Positions 17,716-28,100 of a DNA stretch of 43,441 nucleotides are shown here, piece after piece. The stretch is from Haematobacter massiliensis (GTDB lineage Bacteria; Pseudomonadota; Alphaproteobacteria; Rhodobacterales; Rhodobacteraceae). How positions within the stretch are numbered: position 1 is the stretch's first letter; every line of letters begins with the position of its first letter. The stretch spans positions 1 to 43,441 of the forward strand of contig NZ_JGYG01000020.1 of the NCBI RefSeq assembly GCF_000740795.1, written 5' to 3'. Under the pieces are notes generated by a model, which did no database searches, had not been told where the DNA came from, and saw only the letters and a list, made by a program, of their open reading frames with translations. The position numbers were made by a program, and so were the translations under genes.

Positions 17716-19282
17716 GCAAGACCTCGCCCGCGTCGGGTTCGGCGGGACGCATGCCATGTGCCCCGCCCATCATCAGCCCGATTTCTTCGATCGTCAGGCC
17801 CTGCGTCGGCCGCGGCGCGGAAAGGCGCCCTTCGTTCAGCGCCGCGAAACGGTCGGCGATTTCCATAAGTTCGTCCAGATCCTGACTGATTACCACGAGC
17901 GCCGCGCCCCCGGCCGCAAGGTCGATCAGCGATTGCCGGATGGCCGCCGCCGCTGCCGCGTCCACGCCCCATGTGGGTTGGTTGACGATGAGGGCGCGAG
18001 GCGATTGCAGCACCTCCCGCCCGATGACGAACTTCTGCAGGTTGCCGCCTGAGAGCGCACGGGCGGCCGTTTCCGTTCCGGGTGTGCGCACATCGAAATC
18101 ACGGATGATTTTGGTTGCAAAGCTGCGGGTGCGGGTCCAGTCGATGAAACCGTTGTGGACCAGTTTCTGCCGCGTGCCGCCGGTGAGCAGAGCGTTTTCC
18201 GTCAGGCTCATCTCTGGCACGGCCGCATGGCCCAGCCGCTCCTCCGGGGCGGAGAGAAGGCCGCGCGCGCGCCGTTCCTCCGGACCCATTGCGCCGACCG
18301 GAGCGCCCTCGAGCAGGACACACCGGCCCGCTGATCGCGCCTCGCCCGAGAGCGCGGCCAACAGTTCGTCCTGACCGTTCCCGGCCACGCCGCCGATGCC
18401 GAGGATCTCCCCCTCCCGCACCGTGAATGACACATCGCGGAGCGTGGTGCCAAAGGCCGCCTGAGAGGACAGCGTCAGGTTCTGCACCTCCAGCACCGGC
18501 TTTCCGGGGGAGAGCGCCGGGCGGCTGGGGGTCTGCAGGGTGGTTCCCACCATCATCTCTGCCAGCTCGCGCGCGCTCCGCTCCGCCGGGGCGCACTCAC
18601 CCACCACCTTGCCCAGTCGCAGGATGGTGGCGGAATCGCAGAGCGAGCGGATCTCCTCCAGCTTGTGGGAGATGTAGAGGATAGACGTGCCCTCTCCCGA
18701 CAGCTGGCGCAGGGTCCGGAACAGGATCTCCACCTCCTGCGGCGTCAGGACGGAGGTCGGCTCGTCCATGATGAGCAGCTTCGGATCCTGGAGGAGACAG
18801 CGGATGATCTCCACCCGCTGGCGTTCGCCGGCGGAAAGATCGCCGACCAGTCGCGCGGGGTCGAGCGGCAGGCCGTAGGTTTCGCTCACCTCCCGGATCC
18901 GGGCAGAGAGCGCGCGCAGGGGCGGCGGATTTTCCATCCCCAGGGCCACGTTCTCCGCCACATTCAGCGCCTCGAAGAGCGAGAAATGCTGAAAGACCAT
19001 GGCAACGCCACGACCCCGGGCCTCCCGCGGTTCTGCGGGCGCATAAGGCTTCCCGGCAAGGGTCATCCGCCCGCTGTCCGGCCGCACGAGGCCATAGATC
19101 ATCTTGACCAGCGTCGACTTGCCCGCGCCGTTCTCCCCCAGGAGGGCGTGAACCTCACCGGCATCGACGGCAAAGGATACGTTGCTGTTCGCGACGACGC
19201 CGGGATAGGCCTTGGTTACGCCTTCAACCCGGAGCAATGGCATGGCTCCGCTTGCCGCGGTTTTGCTGTGTTCCCCGTTCAT
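17702..19282 (-). CDS. ABC transporter ATPase, duplicated (purine nucleoside / sugar type)
   Basis: Cytoplasmic ATPase of 526 residues with two fused nucleotide-binding domains. Domain 1 is canonical: Walker A GENGAGKST (49-57), signature LSAGERQR, Walker B LLIMDEPTS. Domain 2 has a degenerate Walker A (GVAGNGQDELL, no Lys), signature LSGGNLQKFVIGRE and altered Walker B ALIVNQPTWGVD. This asymmetry is normal for the RbsA/NupA-like group, so one site is probably catalytic. The ATG overlaps the xdhC stop (ATGA), and the permease start lies inside its 3' end, which ties uptake to xanthine dehydrogenase maturation. Confidence 0.94.
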   Translation of the reverse strand: MNGEHSKTAASGAMPLLRVEGVTKAYPGVVANSNVSFAVDAGEVHALLGENGAGKSTLVKMIYGLVRPDSGRMTLAGKPYAPAEPREARGRGVAMVFQHFSLFEALNVAENVALGMENPPPLRALSARIREVSETYGLPLDPARLVGDLSAGERQRVEIIRCLLQDPKLLIMDEPTSVLTPQEVEILFRTLRQLSGEGTSILYISHKLEEIRSLCDSATILRLGKVVGECAPAERSARELAEMMVGTTLQTPSRPALSPGKPVLEVQNLTLSSQAAFGTTLRDVSFTVREGEILGIGGVAGNGQDELLAALSGEARSAGRCVLLEGAPVGAMGPEERRARGLLSAPEERLGHAAVPEMSLTENALLTGGTRQKLVHNGFIDWTRTRSFATKIIRDFDVRTPGTETAARALSGGNLQKFVIGREVLQSPRALIVNQPTWGVDAAAAAAIRQSLIDLAAGGAALVVISQDLDELMEIADRFAALNEGRLSAPRPTQGLTIEEIGLMMGGAHGMRPAEPDAGEVLHDPA

Positions 19283-20247
19283 GCCCCAGTCACCAGGCGC
19301 TTTCCTTTTTTCGTGGATTGTGTTGCTTCCGCGGGCTTTAGTAGCTGGGCGGCGACGCCGACAGCAATGGCCTGCGGGTGTTTCCCAAGTGTTGGATCGC
19401 CTATCGGACAGGCAATGGCGTCAATTTGTGCGGGCATGTGCCCCAGCTTGGCGAGGCGAGACCGGAAGCGCGCCCATTTCGTCGCGGAGCCGATGAGGCC
19501 GCAGCGAGAGAACCCGTGTTGCAGCAGGGCATGGCAGAGCGAGAAGTCTATCTCATGGGAGAAGGTGACGATCAGGTGGTCTGCCTTCTTCGGCCCATGT
19601 CTGACCAGTCGCGCCGGCTCTGCCGCGACGATGCGGCTTACACCGTCCGGCAGGCTTTCCGGCATTCGGCTTTCGGAAGTGTCGATGAGGGTGATAGCGA
19701 AATCGGGGAGCGGCGCCAGGACCGCGGCAATGGCCCTTCCGACATGACCGGCACCCCAGATCCAAAGGGCGCGGGGTTCCGTCGCAACTGGTTCGATCAA
19801 CCAGCCGTGACTGAATGCCGGTCTCGGCAGCGTTCCTGCCCTGCGCGCATGGGCGAGACTCCGGCGCAGCGCCAGCGGCATCTGCGCCTCCCCCTCCACT
19901 CGGCGCGCGAAACCCGGCAGCGCGTCGGAGAGCCCGGCAAGGCGCGCCGCAGTCCAGATTTCCGTGACGAGCGTGACGGTCCCGCCGCAGCATTGACCCA
20001 GCGCCGGGCCGAGCGGCAGGCGCTGCACCGCGCTCTCCCGCCCGCAGGCGATCTGTGCACGGGCAGCAGCAATCGCCTGCCACTCCAGCGCGCCACCGCC
20101 GATGGTGCCGGAGAGGCCATCGGCCCAGACCAGCATCGCCGTACCAGCTTCCCGGGGAGCGGAGCCATACACTTCCGCGACGACAATCCGCGCGACCGGC
20201 CCGTGAATTTCAGTGACCGTGGCAAGAAGGCTGCGATCAAAGCTCAT
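19279..20247 (-). CDS. xdhC: Xanthine dehydrogenase accessory protein XdhC
   Basis: Chaperone that binds molybdenum cofactor, helps its sulfuration and inserts it into XdhB. The 322 residues show the XdhC N-domain with GSAPREAGTAMLVW and GTIGGGALEW, the Cys pair in GPALGQCCGGTV, and a C-terminal Rossmann-like part LWIWGAGHVGRAIA. I use the ATG at 20247 (MSFDRSLL); the frame from 20283 adds residues unlike the family. It lies 145 bases behind xdhB with a strong stem-loop in between, and it overlaps the ABC ATPase gene by ATGA. Confidence 0.94.
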   Translation of the reverse strand: MSFDRSLLATVTEIHGPVARIVVAEVYGSAPREAGTAMLVWADGLSGTIGGGALEWQAIAAARAQIACGRESAVQRLPLGPALGQCCGGTVTLVTEIWTAARLAGLSDALPGFARRVEGEAQMPLALRRSLAHARRAGTLPRPAFSHGWLIEPVATEPRALWIWGAGHVGRAIAAVLAPLPDFAITLIDTSESRMPESLPDGVSRIVAAEPARLVRHGPKKADHLIVTFSHEIDFSLCHALLQHGFSRCGLIGSATKWARFRSRLAKLGHMPAQIDAIACPIGDPTLGKHPQAIAVGVAAQLLKPAEATQSTKKGKRLVTGA

Positions 20248-20347
20248 TGTCTGCGCCTCCCTTGCCGCATTTCCGCGGGCCACCGTGCCGGCTTTCCATC
20301 AATCGTCGCTGAGGGCCTGGTCATCTTCAGCGGGCCGGTTCGGGGGT

Positions 20348-20367
20348 CGCGGGGGCCGTCCCCCGCG
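20348..20367 (-). other. Perfect 8-bp stem-loop between xdhB and xdhC
   Basis: CGCGGGGG and CCCCCGCG pair fully around CCGT. No T-run follows on the minus strand. It sits in the only sizeable spacer inside the purine block, so it may stabilise the xdhAB part of the message or reduce read-through into xdhC and the transporter. Confidence 0.5.
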
Positions 20368-20392
20368 CTGCCGGGGCCAAGTGGGCCACTGG

Positions 20393-22807
20393 TCATGCTT
20401 GCCTCCGCTGCTGCGCGACGGCGGCGAGGATCCGCTCCGGCGTCGCCGGGGCATGGAGGTCGGGGTAGGAGGAGCCGTCCCCGCAGGCCGCGATGGCGTC
20501 GGATAGCGCCATCAGCGCCGATATGCCGTGCATGAAGGGCGGTTCTCCCACCGCCTTGGAGCGATAGATCGTGTCCTCGCGGTTTCTGCCCTTCTCCCAC
20601 AGATGCACGTTGAAGCTGCGGGGCCGGTCAGAACATGCAGGGATCTTGTAGGTGGAGGGCGCGTGGGTGCGGAGCCGCCCCTTGCCGTCCCAGACCAGTT
20701 CCTCCGTGGTGAGCCAGCCAGCGCCCTGCACATAGCCGCCCTCCACCTGGCCGATATCCAGCGCAGGGTTCAGCGATGTGCCAGCGTCATGCAGAATGTC
20801 GGTCCGCAGAATCCGGTTCTCTCCTGTCAGTGTGTCGATGACTACTTCGGTGACGGAGGCGCCATAGGCGAAGTAGAAGAACGGACGGCCTACGCCCCTC
20901 AGCCTGTCCCATGTGATCTTGGGCGTGGCGTAGAAGCCGGTGGAGGACAGGCTCACCCGGTGCTGATAGCAAAGCGCCGCTGCCTCGGCGAAGCTGTAGC
21001 TTTCGCCCGCCACCTCCACCCGTCCGCCGGAGAACCGCACCTTTTCGGGCGTCGTCTGATGACTTTCGGCGAGGTGGGCCGCCATCCGGTCGCGGATCGT
21101 ATCGGCGGCCGCCTTAGCCGCCATGCCGTTCAGGTCTGATCCGGAGGAGGCCGCAGTGGCCGAGGTATTGGGCACCTTGCCGGTATCGGTCGCGGTGATC
21201 TTCACCCGGTCGGCTTCCACGCCGAAGGAGGCCGCGGTGACCTGCGCCACCTTCTGAAACAGTCCCTGTCCCATCTCCGTGCCGCCGTGGTTCAGGTGGA
21301 TCGAGCCGTCCGAATAGACATGGACCAGGGCGCCCGCCTGATTGAGATGGGTGAGCGTGAAGGAGATGCCGAACTTCACCGGCGTCAGGGCGATGCCGCG
21401 CTTGAGCAAGGGGTTCACCCGGTTCCATGCGCGTATCGCGTCGCGCCGGGCGTGATAATCCGCCATCTGTTCGAGCTCGGCGACCAGCTCATGCAGGACG
21501 AAATCCTCGACCGGCATGTGATACGGCGTGGTTTGCAGCCCGTCAGGATCGACATGCACCCGTGTCACCGTCTTGTCGCCGGAGGTCACGCGATCCTCCT
21601 GCACCTCGGGACTCGGCGTTTCGGGTGCCGGTTCCCCGATGACCACCGGATGCGCCTCGGGCCGGGTGGGGGCGTAGAAGTTGAGCTTTCTGATCTCCAG
21701 CGGATCGCGCCCCACGGCATGGGCGATATGGTCGAGCACCCGCTCGATCCCCAGCATCCCCTGCGGGCCGCCGAAGCCGCGATAGGCCGTGGCACTCTGC
21801 ATGTTGGTTTTGAGCCGGTGCGAGGTGATCCGCGCGGCGGGCAGGTGATAGGCATTGTCGGCATGCAGCATCGCCCGGTCCGCCACGGCCAGCGTCAGGT
21901 CCTGGCTCCAGCCCGCCCGGGTATACTGATCGAAGGCGATGCCGAGGATGCGGCCCTCTTCGTCTATGCCGACGCGGTAGTCGATGCGGAAATCGTGCCG
22001 TTTGCCGGTGACCGTCATATCGTCATCGCGGTCGTAGCGCATCTTGCAGGGCCGGCCCGTCGCCCGCGCCATCAGCGCGCAGGCCACGGCCAGGTGGTTC
22101 CCCTGGCTTTCCTTGCCGCCGAAGCCGCCGCCCATGCGGCGCACCTCCACCCGCACGGCATTCATCGGCAGGTCGAGCGCTTCCGCCACCTTGTGCTGGA
22201 TCTCCGTCGGGTGCTGGGTGGAGGAGTGGACGATCATGTCCCCCCCTTCCTGCGGCAGGACGAGTGCGGCCTGTCCCTCGAGGTAGAAGTGCTCCTGCCC
22301 GCCCATGTCGATCCGGCCTGTCACCACCCGGGGGGCGGCGGCGATGGCAGCATCGGCATCGCCCTTGGTCCAGGTCACCGGTCCCTGCTCGAACCGGCTG
22401 CCGGCGGCAAGGGCTGCCTCCACGCTGAGGATGGGTTCTTCCTCCCCATAAGTCACGCGGGCCAGCCGTGCCGCCCGCCGCGCGGCGCGGTGGCTCGTGG
22501 CGGCAACGATGAACAGCGGATGGCCCACATAGTGAACGACACCATCCGCGATCAGCGGCTCGTCATGGGCGCCGGGAGAGACATCGGGGATCGGATGGAG
22601 ATCCTCCGGCCCCAGCACCGCCACCACGCCCTCTGCCGCGCGCACCGGGGCGAGATCGAGGGATGTCACGCGCCCCCGCGCCACGGTTGAGAGCCCGAAG
22701 GCCAGTGACAGCGTATTGGCGGGCACGGGAATGTCATCCACGTAGCGGGCCTTGCCGCTGACATGCAGGGGGGCCGCGTCATGGGGGAGGGGTTTCGCCA
22801 CGCTCAT
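20393..22807 (-). CDS. xdhB: Xanthine dehydrogenase, molybdenum-binding subunit
   Basis: Large subunit of the bacterial (alpha-beta)2 xanthine dehydrogenase, which oxidises hypoxanthine and xanthine to urate. The 804 residues include [14 protein letters not shown] near the start, the cofactor segment [53 protein letters not shown] and the catalytic-Glu motif KAVGEPPFM (E755). All are expected in XDH-type molybdenum hydroxylases and not in CO dehydrogenase, which has a different active-site loop. Overlaps xdhA by four bases. Normal length for the family. Confidence 0.96.
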   Translation of the reverse strand: MSVAKPLPHDAAPLHVSGKARYVDDIPVPANTLSLAFGLSTVARGRVTSLDLAPVRAAEGVVAVLGPEDLHPIPDVSPGAHDEPLIADGVVHYVGHPLFIVAATSHRAARRAARLARVTYGEEEPILSVEAALAAGSRFEQGPVTWTKGDADAAIAAAPRVVTGRIDMGGQEHFYLEGQAALVLPQEGGDMIVHSSTQHPTEIQHKVAEALDLPMNAVRVEVRRMGGGFGGKESQGNHLAVACALMARATGRPCKMRYDRDDDMTVTGKRHDFRIDYRVGIDEEGRILGIAFDQYTRAGWSQDLTLAVADRAMLHADNAYHLPAARITSHRLKTNMQSATAYRGFGGPQGMLGIERVLDHIAHAVGRDPLEIRKLNFYAPTRPEAHPVVIGEPAPETPSPEVQEDRVTSGDKTVTRVHVDPDGLQTTPYHMPVEDFVLHELVAELEQMADYHARRDAIRAWNRVNPLLKRGIALTPVKFGISFTLTHLNQAGALVHVYSDGSIHLNHGGTEMGQGLFQKVAQVTAASFGVEADRVKITATDTGKVPNTSATAASSGSDLNGMAAKAAADTIRDRMAAHLAESHQTTPEKVRFSGGRVEVAGESYSFAEAAALCYQHRVSLSSTGFYATPKITWDRLRGVGRPFFYFAYGASVTEVVIDTLTGENRILRTDILHDAGTSLNPALDIGQVEGGYVQGAGWLTTEELVWDGKGRLRTHAPSTYKIPACSDRPRSFNVHLWEKGRNREDTIYRSKAVGEPPFMHGISALMALSDAIAACGDGSSYPDLHAPATPERILAAVAQQRRQA

Positions 22808-24177
22808 GGCTGCACTTCCAGAATGTTCACCGATGCGCCCGCGAGATCGTGGAAGTAGCGGACAAGCATGTTGCCCGCCGTCTCCAGTCGGTAGGCGGCA
22901 GAAGCCCGCATGTCGGTCAATGGTGTGAAATCCTCGGCGAAGGCAGGTATCGCGCGGGCGATGGCGGCCTCCGTCCAGGGCTGGTGGAGCAGCAGCGCCT
23001 CCACGGCGGCGGCGCGTTTCGGGACGCCCGCCATGCCGCCGAAGGCGATGCGCGACGAGGTGACCGTGCCATCCTCCACCGTCACGTTGAAACAGCCACA
23101 GACCGCGGAGATGTCCTGATCGAAGCGTTTTGAAAGCTTGTAGCAGCGCAGCCGGTCGGGCTGCCGGGGAATGCTCACCCCCTCCACGAACTCTCCGGCA
23201 AGCCGATCCTGCTTGCGATAGTCGAGGAAGAACGCCTCCAGCGGCAACGAACGCCGCTCGTTACCCCGCCGCAGGTGGAGTGTCGCACCAAGCGCGATCA
23301 GCGCGGGCGGCCCGTCTCCGATGGGGGAGCCGTTGGCGATATTGCCCCCGATGGTCCCTGCGTTACGGATCTGGGTGCTGGCGAAGCGCCGGATCATCTC
23401 GCCAAGGCTGGGATGAAACGGGGCCATCGTGGTGCCGAAGTCGGAGAGGGTGACGCCCGCGCCGATGCGGATTTCCTCCTCCCCGATCTCGATGCGCTTC
23501 ATATCGGCGATCCCGGCAAGGAACGCGACAGGGGCTAGATCGCGGAGTTCCTTCGTGACCCACAACCCGACATCCGTGGCCCCTGCGACCAACACGGCTT
23601 TTGGATGCTCCAGATACCACGTGGCGAGCGCGTCGCTGCTGCGGGGCATGAAAACATCGTCTCCGCCGGCGGGTTCTGCAACGTCCGGCGTCTCGTCATG
23701 CATCCAGCCGGGCACGGGCGCGCTTTCGGCATCCTCAGCCGCGCGCACGATGGGGGCATAGCCCGTGCAGCGGCACAGGTTGCCCGCAAGCACCGTGTCA
23801 TGATCGCGCCGGCCGTTCAGATGCGCGACAGCCATGGAAACGACGAAACCGGGCGTGCAGAAGCCGCACTGGCTGCCATGTTTCTCCACCATGGCGGTCT
23901 GAACGGGATGCGGCTCGCCTGCTGGCCCGGCGATACCTTCGACGGTGCGAACGGCCTTGCCGTGAAGCTGTGGCAGAAACAGGATGCAGGCGTTCAGCGC
24001 ACGCGCGCCGTCCTTGTCGGCGACCATCACCGTGCAGGCGCCGCAGTCGCCCTCGTTACAGCCTTCCTTGGTTCCGGTAAGGCCGCGATCCTCCCGCAGC
24101 CAGTCGAGAAGGGTCCGGGTCGGCGGTTCGCCTGCAACCCTGACCGGCGTTCCGTTGAGCAGAAACGCGATCTCCAT
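22804..24177 (-). CDS. xdhA: Xanthine dehydrogenase, iron-sulfur/FAD subunit
   Basis: Small subunit with 457 residues. An N-terminal plant-type 2Fe-2S domain (C40, C45, C48, C64) is followed by the second 2Fe-2S domain (C104, C107, C135, C137, with CGFCTPG and NLCRCTGY) and the FAD-binding domain ([13 protein letters not shown], then [19 protein letters not shown]), so electrons pass from molybdenum through the clusters to FAD and NAD. ATG at 24177. A weak purine-rich stretch lies upstream. First gene of the minus-strand purine block. No adjacent regulator is visible. Confidence 0.96.
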   Translation of the reverse strand: MEIAFLLNGTPVRVAGEPPTRTLLDWLREDRGLTGTKEGCNEGDCGACTVMVADKDGARALNACILFLPQLHGKAVRTVEGIAGPAGEPHPVQTAMVEKHGSQCGFCTPGFVVSMAVAHLNGRRDHDTVLAGNLCRCTGYAPIVRAAEDAESAPVPGWMHDETPDVAEPAGGDDVFMPRSSDALATWYLEHPKAVLVAGATDVGLWVTKELRDLAPVAFLAGIADMKRIEIGEEEIRIGAGVTLSDFGTTMAPFHPSLGEMIRRFASTQIRNAGTIGGNIANGSPIGDGPPALIALGATLHLRRGNERRSLPLEAFFLDYRKQDRLAGEFVEGVSIPRQPDRLRCYKLSKRFDQDISAVCGCFNVTVEDGTVTSSRIAFGGMAGVPKRAAAVEALLLHQPWTEAAIARAIPAFAEDFTPLTDMRASAAYRLETAGNMLVRYFHDLAGASVNILEVQP

Positions 24178-25173
24178 TGAATATGACCTGCCGCTTTACT
24201 CCCTGAAGCGTCTGTTACCCCATCCGATGCGGCGTAAGAGGGGCGCGCGTTCTTGGGTCGAGGTAAGCGCAGCCCTTCCTGCTTGGCAACAGATATCTGC
24301 GTGCAATGCCCGCCGGGGCGGTGCCTTGCGACAGGAATGTAACTGAAATGCTCATAAAATGTCGCTGGCTGATACCATTGGCTCTTTCCGCGTGCTGTTC
24401 AGGTGTAGGAGCAGGATGGCACGGATCGTGGTCCTGTTTCTTCCTCATGTTCAGCCTGCTTTGACGGAGGGACTCGCGGATGCCCTGCGTCCTTCTTTCC
24501 TCGCTTTCATTTTTGCCGAAGTTTTCAGTCCTCCGATGATCGTCCCGCGCGAGGGCTGACTCACGGGGCCTCGATACCGGCGGACACAGCCATTCCGTAC
24601 CGCCGTCAGGTCGCTCCCGGTGTTGGTCTTGCAGCCGTGACCCTCCGCCTGCGGGCTGGGCGCCTGTGCCAGCCATGAAGAGCTGCTGGAGCAATGAGAG
24701 CCGCATGGGAGGGGCCTTTCCGGCGATGTGAACGGTGCCACCAGGGGAAATTCACTTGATTGCCGCTCGCGGTCGCAGAGCTAGCTGTGGCGGATCTGGA
24801 CCAACTCGCTCCGCCCGACCACGCCATTGGGATGCCTATCAGGGAGATGGCGGGTATCTGGCGGTTTCACGGAGAGGAGGCACTCGTCGCCGGAGCCGGG
24901 GGATGCGTGCCCGGCCTTCGGAACGATCTCCTTGCCTCGCTGCTGAAGGGTGATCGTCCGCCGAGCAAAGCAAAGCGCTGCACCAGCGCATAATGCAAAG
25001 ATCGCGCCTCTACCCCCAGCACAAGGTATGGAACTGGGCCGCTTACCGAGGCGATGGCCAATGCGGAATAATCCAGAAGCGCTCCGCGCGGGCGGAGGTC
25101 GGGCCGCGACGGAACGCCTTGAGGCACGCCCGCGCCGCTTTGCTCTCCCGGCCGAAGGGCGTAAGCTCCCCTC
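24178..25173. other. About 1 kb without a recognisable gene
   Basis: Lies between divergent xdhA and dnaE. Short open frames exist on both strands (for example 24215-24706 minus, 24359-24559 plus, 24760-24993 plus) but none has a known motif, a convincing ribosome site or a family I recognise. It must hold the promoters of xdhA and dnaE. A stem CTCCGC-GCGG-GCGGAG is at 25082-25097. I see no tRNA-like or riboswitch-like fold, but structured RNA cannot be excluded by eye. Confidence 0.6.
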
Positions 25174-28100
25174 ATGACCGCCCCCCGATTCATCCATCTC
25201 CGCGTCCATTCCGAATATTCGCTCCTCGAAGGGGCGGTGCCGGTGAAGAAACTCGTAAAGCTCTGCGTCGAGGCGGGGATGCCCGCCGTCGCGCTGACCG
25301 ATACCAACAGCATGTTCGGTGCGCTCGAGTTTTCCACCTTGGCGAGCGGAGCAGGCGTGCAGCCTATCGTCGGCTGTCAGGTGTCGTTGCTGACAGGGGC
25401 GGCTGCGCCCGGCCAGAAGGCCCGCCGCACCGCGCCGCTCGTGTTGCTGGCGCAGAACGAGGCAGGCTACCGGAACCTGATGAAGCTCTCCTCCTGTCTC
25501 TATCTGGATGCGGGGGGCGAGCTGCCGTCCGTCACCTTGGAGGAGCTGGCGACCCATGCCGAGGGGCTGATCTGCCTGACCGGCGGGCCGGAGGGTGCGG
25601 TTGGCCAGCATCTGATCGCCGGTCACCGCGACAAGGCGGAGCTGCTGCTGGAGCAACTGGCGCGCATCTATCCTGACCGTCTGTATGTGGAGCTCCAGCG
25701 CCATCCGGGAGAGGGCGGAGCTCCTGCGGCGGCAGAGCGCGCGACGGAGCGGGGTTTCGTGGAAATGGCCTATGCCATGGACCTGCCGCTTGTCGCCACC
25801 AACGACGTCTATTTCCCCAAGACCGAGATGTACGAGGCGCATGATGCGATGATCTGCATCGCGGACGGCGCCTACGTCGATCAGCAGGAGCCGCGCCGGA
25901 GGCTGACGCCGCAGCATTACTTCAAGTCCGAGGCGGAGATGGTCACGCTCTTCGCCGATCTGCCCGAGGCGGTGGAGAATACGGTGGAGATCGCCCGTCG
26001 CTGCGCGTTCAAGGTGAAGAAGCATCCGCCCATCCTGCCGCGCTTTGCCGATGACGAGGTGGAGGAATTGCGCCGTCAGGCGTGGAACGGGCTGCGCGAT
26101 CGGCTGGCGGTGATCCCGCATTCCGCGAGCGTCGCGGAATATGAGGCGCGGCTGACCTTCGAACTCGACATCATCGAGCAGATGGGCTTCCCCGGCTACT
26201 TCCTGATCGTCGCCGACTTCATCAAATGGGCCAAGCAACGCGACATTCCGGTCGGGCCGGGCCGGGGGTCGGGAGCGGGCAGCCTCGTCGCCTATGCGCT
26301 GACCATCACCGACCTTGACCCCCTGCGCTACAGCCTGCTGTTCGAACGCTTCCTGAACCCGGAACGGGTGTCGATGCCGGACTTCGACATCGACTTCTGC
26401 ATGGATCGGCGGGAGGAGGTCATCCGCTACGTTCAGGAGAAATACGGCCGCGACAAGGTGGGCCAGATCATCACCTTTGGCGCCCTGCTGTCGAAGGCCG
26501 CGGTGCGCGACGTGGGCCGGGTGCTCCAGATGCCCTATGGGCAGGTGGACCGGCTGTCGAAGATGATCCCGGTGGAGGGGGTGAAACCCGTCTCCATCGC
26601 CAAGGCGCTGGCCGATGAGCCGCGCCTGCGCGAAGCGGCGAAGACGGAGGAGGTCGTGGCCCGCCTGCTGCGCTATGCCGAGCAGATCGAGGGACTGCTG
26701 CGCAACGCCTCCACCCATGCCGCGGGGGTGGTGATCGGGGATCGGCCGCTCGACGCGCTGGTGCCGCTTTATCAGGATCCGCGGTCGGACATGCCGGCCA
26801 CCCAGTTCAACATGAAATGGGTGGAAGCGGCCGGGCTGGTGAAGTTCGACTTCCTCGGGCTGAAGACGCTGACCGTGATCCAGAACGCCATCGACCTGAT
26901 CCTTGCGGGCGGCGGTGAGCTGCACCGCTCCGCCGACGGCCGGGCGCTTTACGCCCCGAAGGAGGGGGCTGCGAACGATATCGGGCATATCCCGCTGGAC
27001 GACGTGCCGACCTATGAGCTTTATGCCTCCGCCAAGACGGTCGCGGTGTTTCAGGTGGAAAGCTCCGGCATGATGGATGCGCTGCGGCGCATGAAGCCTA
27101 CCTGCATCGAGGATATCGTGGCGCTGGTCGCGCTCTACCGGCCCGGTCCGATGGAGAACATCCCCACCTATTGCGAGGTGAAGAACGGCCTCCGGCCGAT
27201 CGAGTCGATCCATCCCTCCATCGACCATATCCTGGCGGAGACGCAGGGCATCATCGTCTATCAGGAACAGGTGATGCAGATCGCGCAGGTCATGGCGGGC
27301 TACAGCCTGGGCGGTGCGGACCTGCTGCGCCGCGCCATGGGCAAGAAGATCGCCGAGGAGATGGCGAAGGAGCGGCCCAAGTTCGTCAACGGTGCCGTGG
27401 CGAACGGCGTCGACACGAAGAAGGCGGGCGAGGTCTTCGACCTGCTGGAGAAATTCGCGAACTACGGCTTCAACAAGTCGCACGCCGCCGCCTATGCCGT
27501 GGTGAGCTACCAGACCGCCTGGCTCAAGGCGAACCATCCGGTGGAGTTCATGGCGGCCGTCATGAACTGCGATATCCACCTGACCGACAAGCTGAACGTC
27601 TACAAGCGTGAGGTCGACCGGCTGGGGATCGAGACGGTGCCGCCCTGCGTCAACCGTTCGCTTGCCACCTTCAGCGTGAAGGACGGCCGTGTGGTCTATG
27701 CGCTGGGTGCCCTGAAGAACGTCGGGGTGGAGGCGATGCGCGCCATCGTCGAGGCGCGGGGCGACAAGCCCTTCCGCGACCTGTTCGATGTTGCCCGCCG
27801 GGTGGACCTGAAGCGCATCGGCAAGCGGCCGCTGGAGATGCTGGCACGGGCAGGGGCCTTCGACACGCTTGACCGCAACCGTCGCCGGGTGTTCGACAGC
27901 CTTGATGCGCTGGTCGCTTGGTCCGCCGCGGTGCACGAGGCGCGCGTCTCGGCACAGGTGTCGCTGTTCGGGGAGGCGGGAGACGATCTGCCGGAGCCGC
28001 GACTGGTGAACTGCGATGATTGGCTGCCCGTGGAGCGGCTGGCGGAGGAACATCAGGCCATCGGGTTCTATCTCTCCGGCCACCCCTTGGACGACTACAT

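Noticed and set aside
20393-24177. Carbon monoxide dehydrogenase (coxLS) instead of xanthine dehydrogenase
   Set aside because: The genes form a two-subunit XdhA/XdhB layout with fused iron-sulfur and FAD domains, and XdhC follows. CO dehydrogenase has three separate subunits and a different active-site loop.
24215-24993. Small ORFs upstream of dnaE as genes
   Set aside because: No known family, weak start signals and competing frames on both strands. They are described as a gene-free gap instead.
24781-28083. 1100-codon open frame on the minus strand
   Set aside because: It is antisense to dnaE, which has all polymerase motifs. The antisense product has no recognisable motif.
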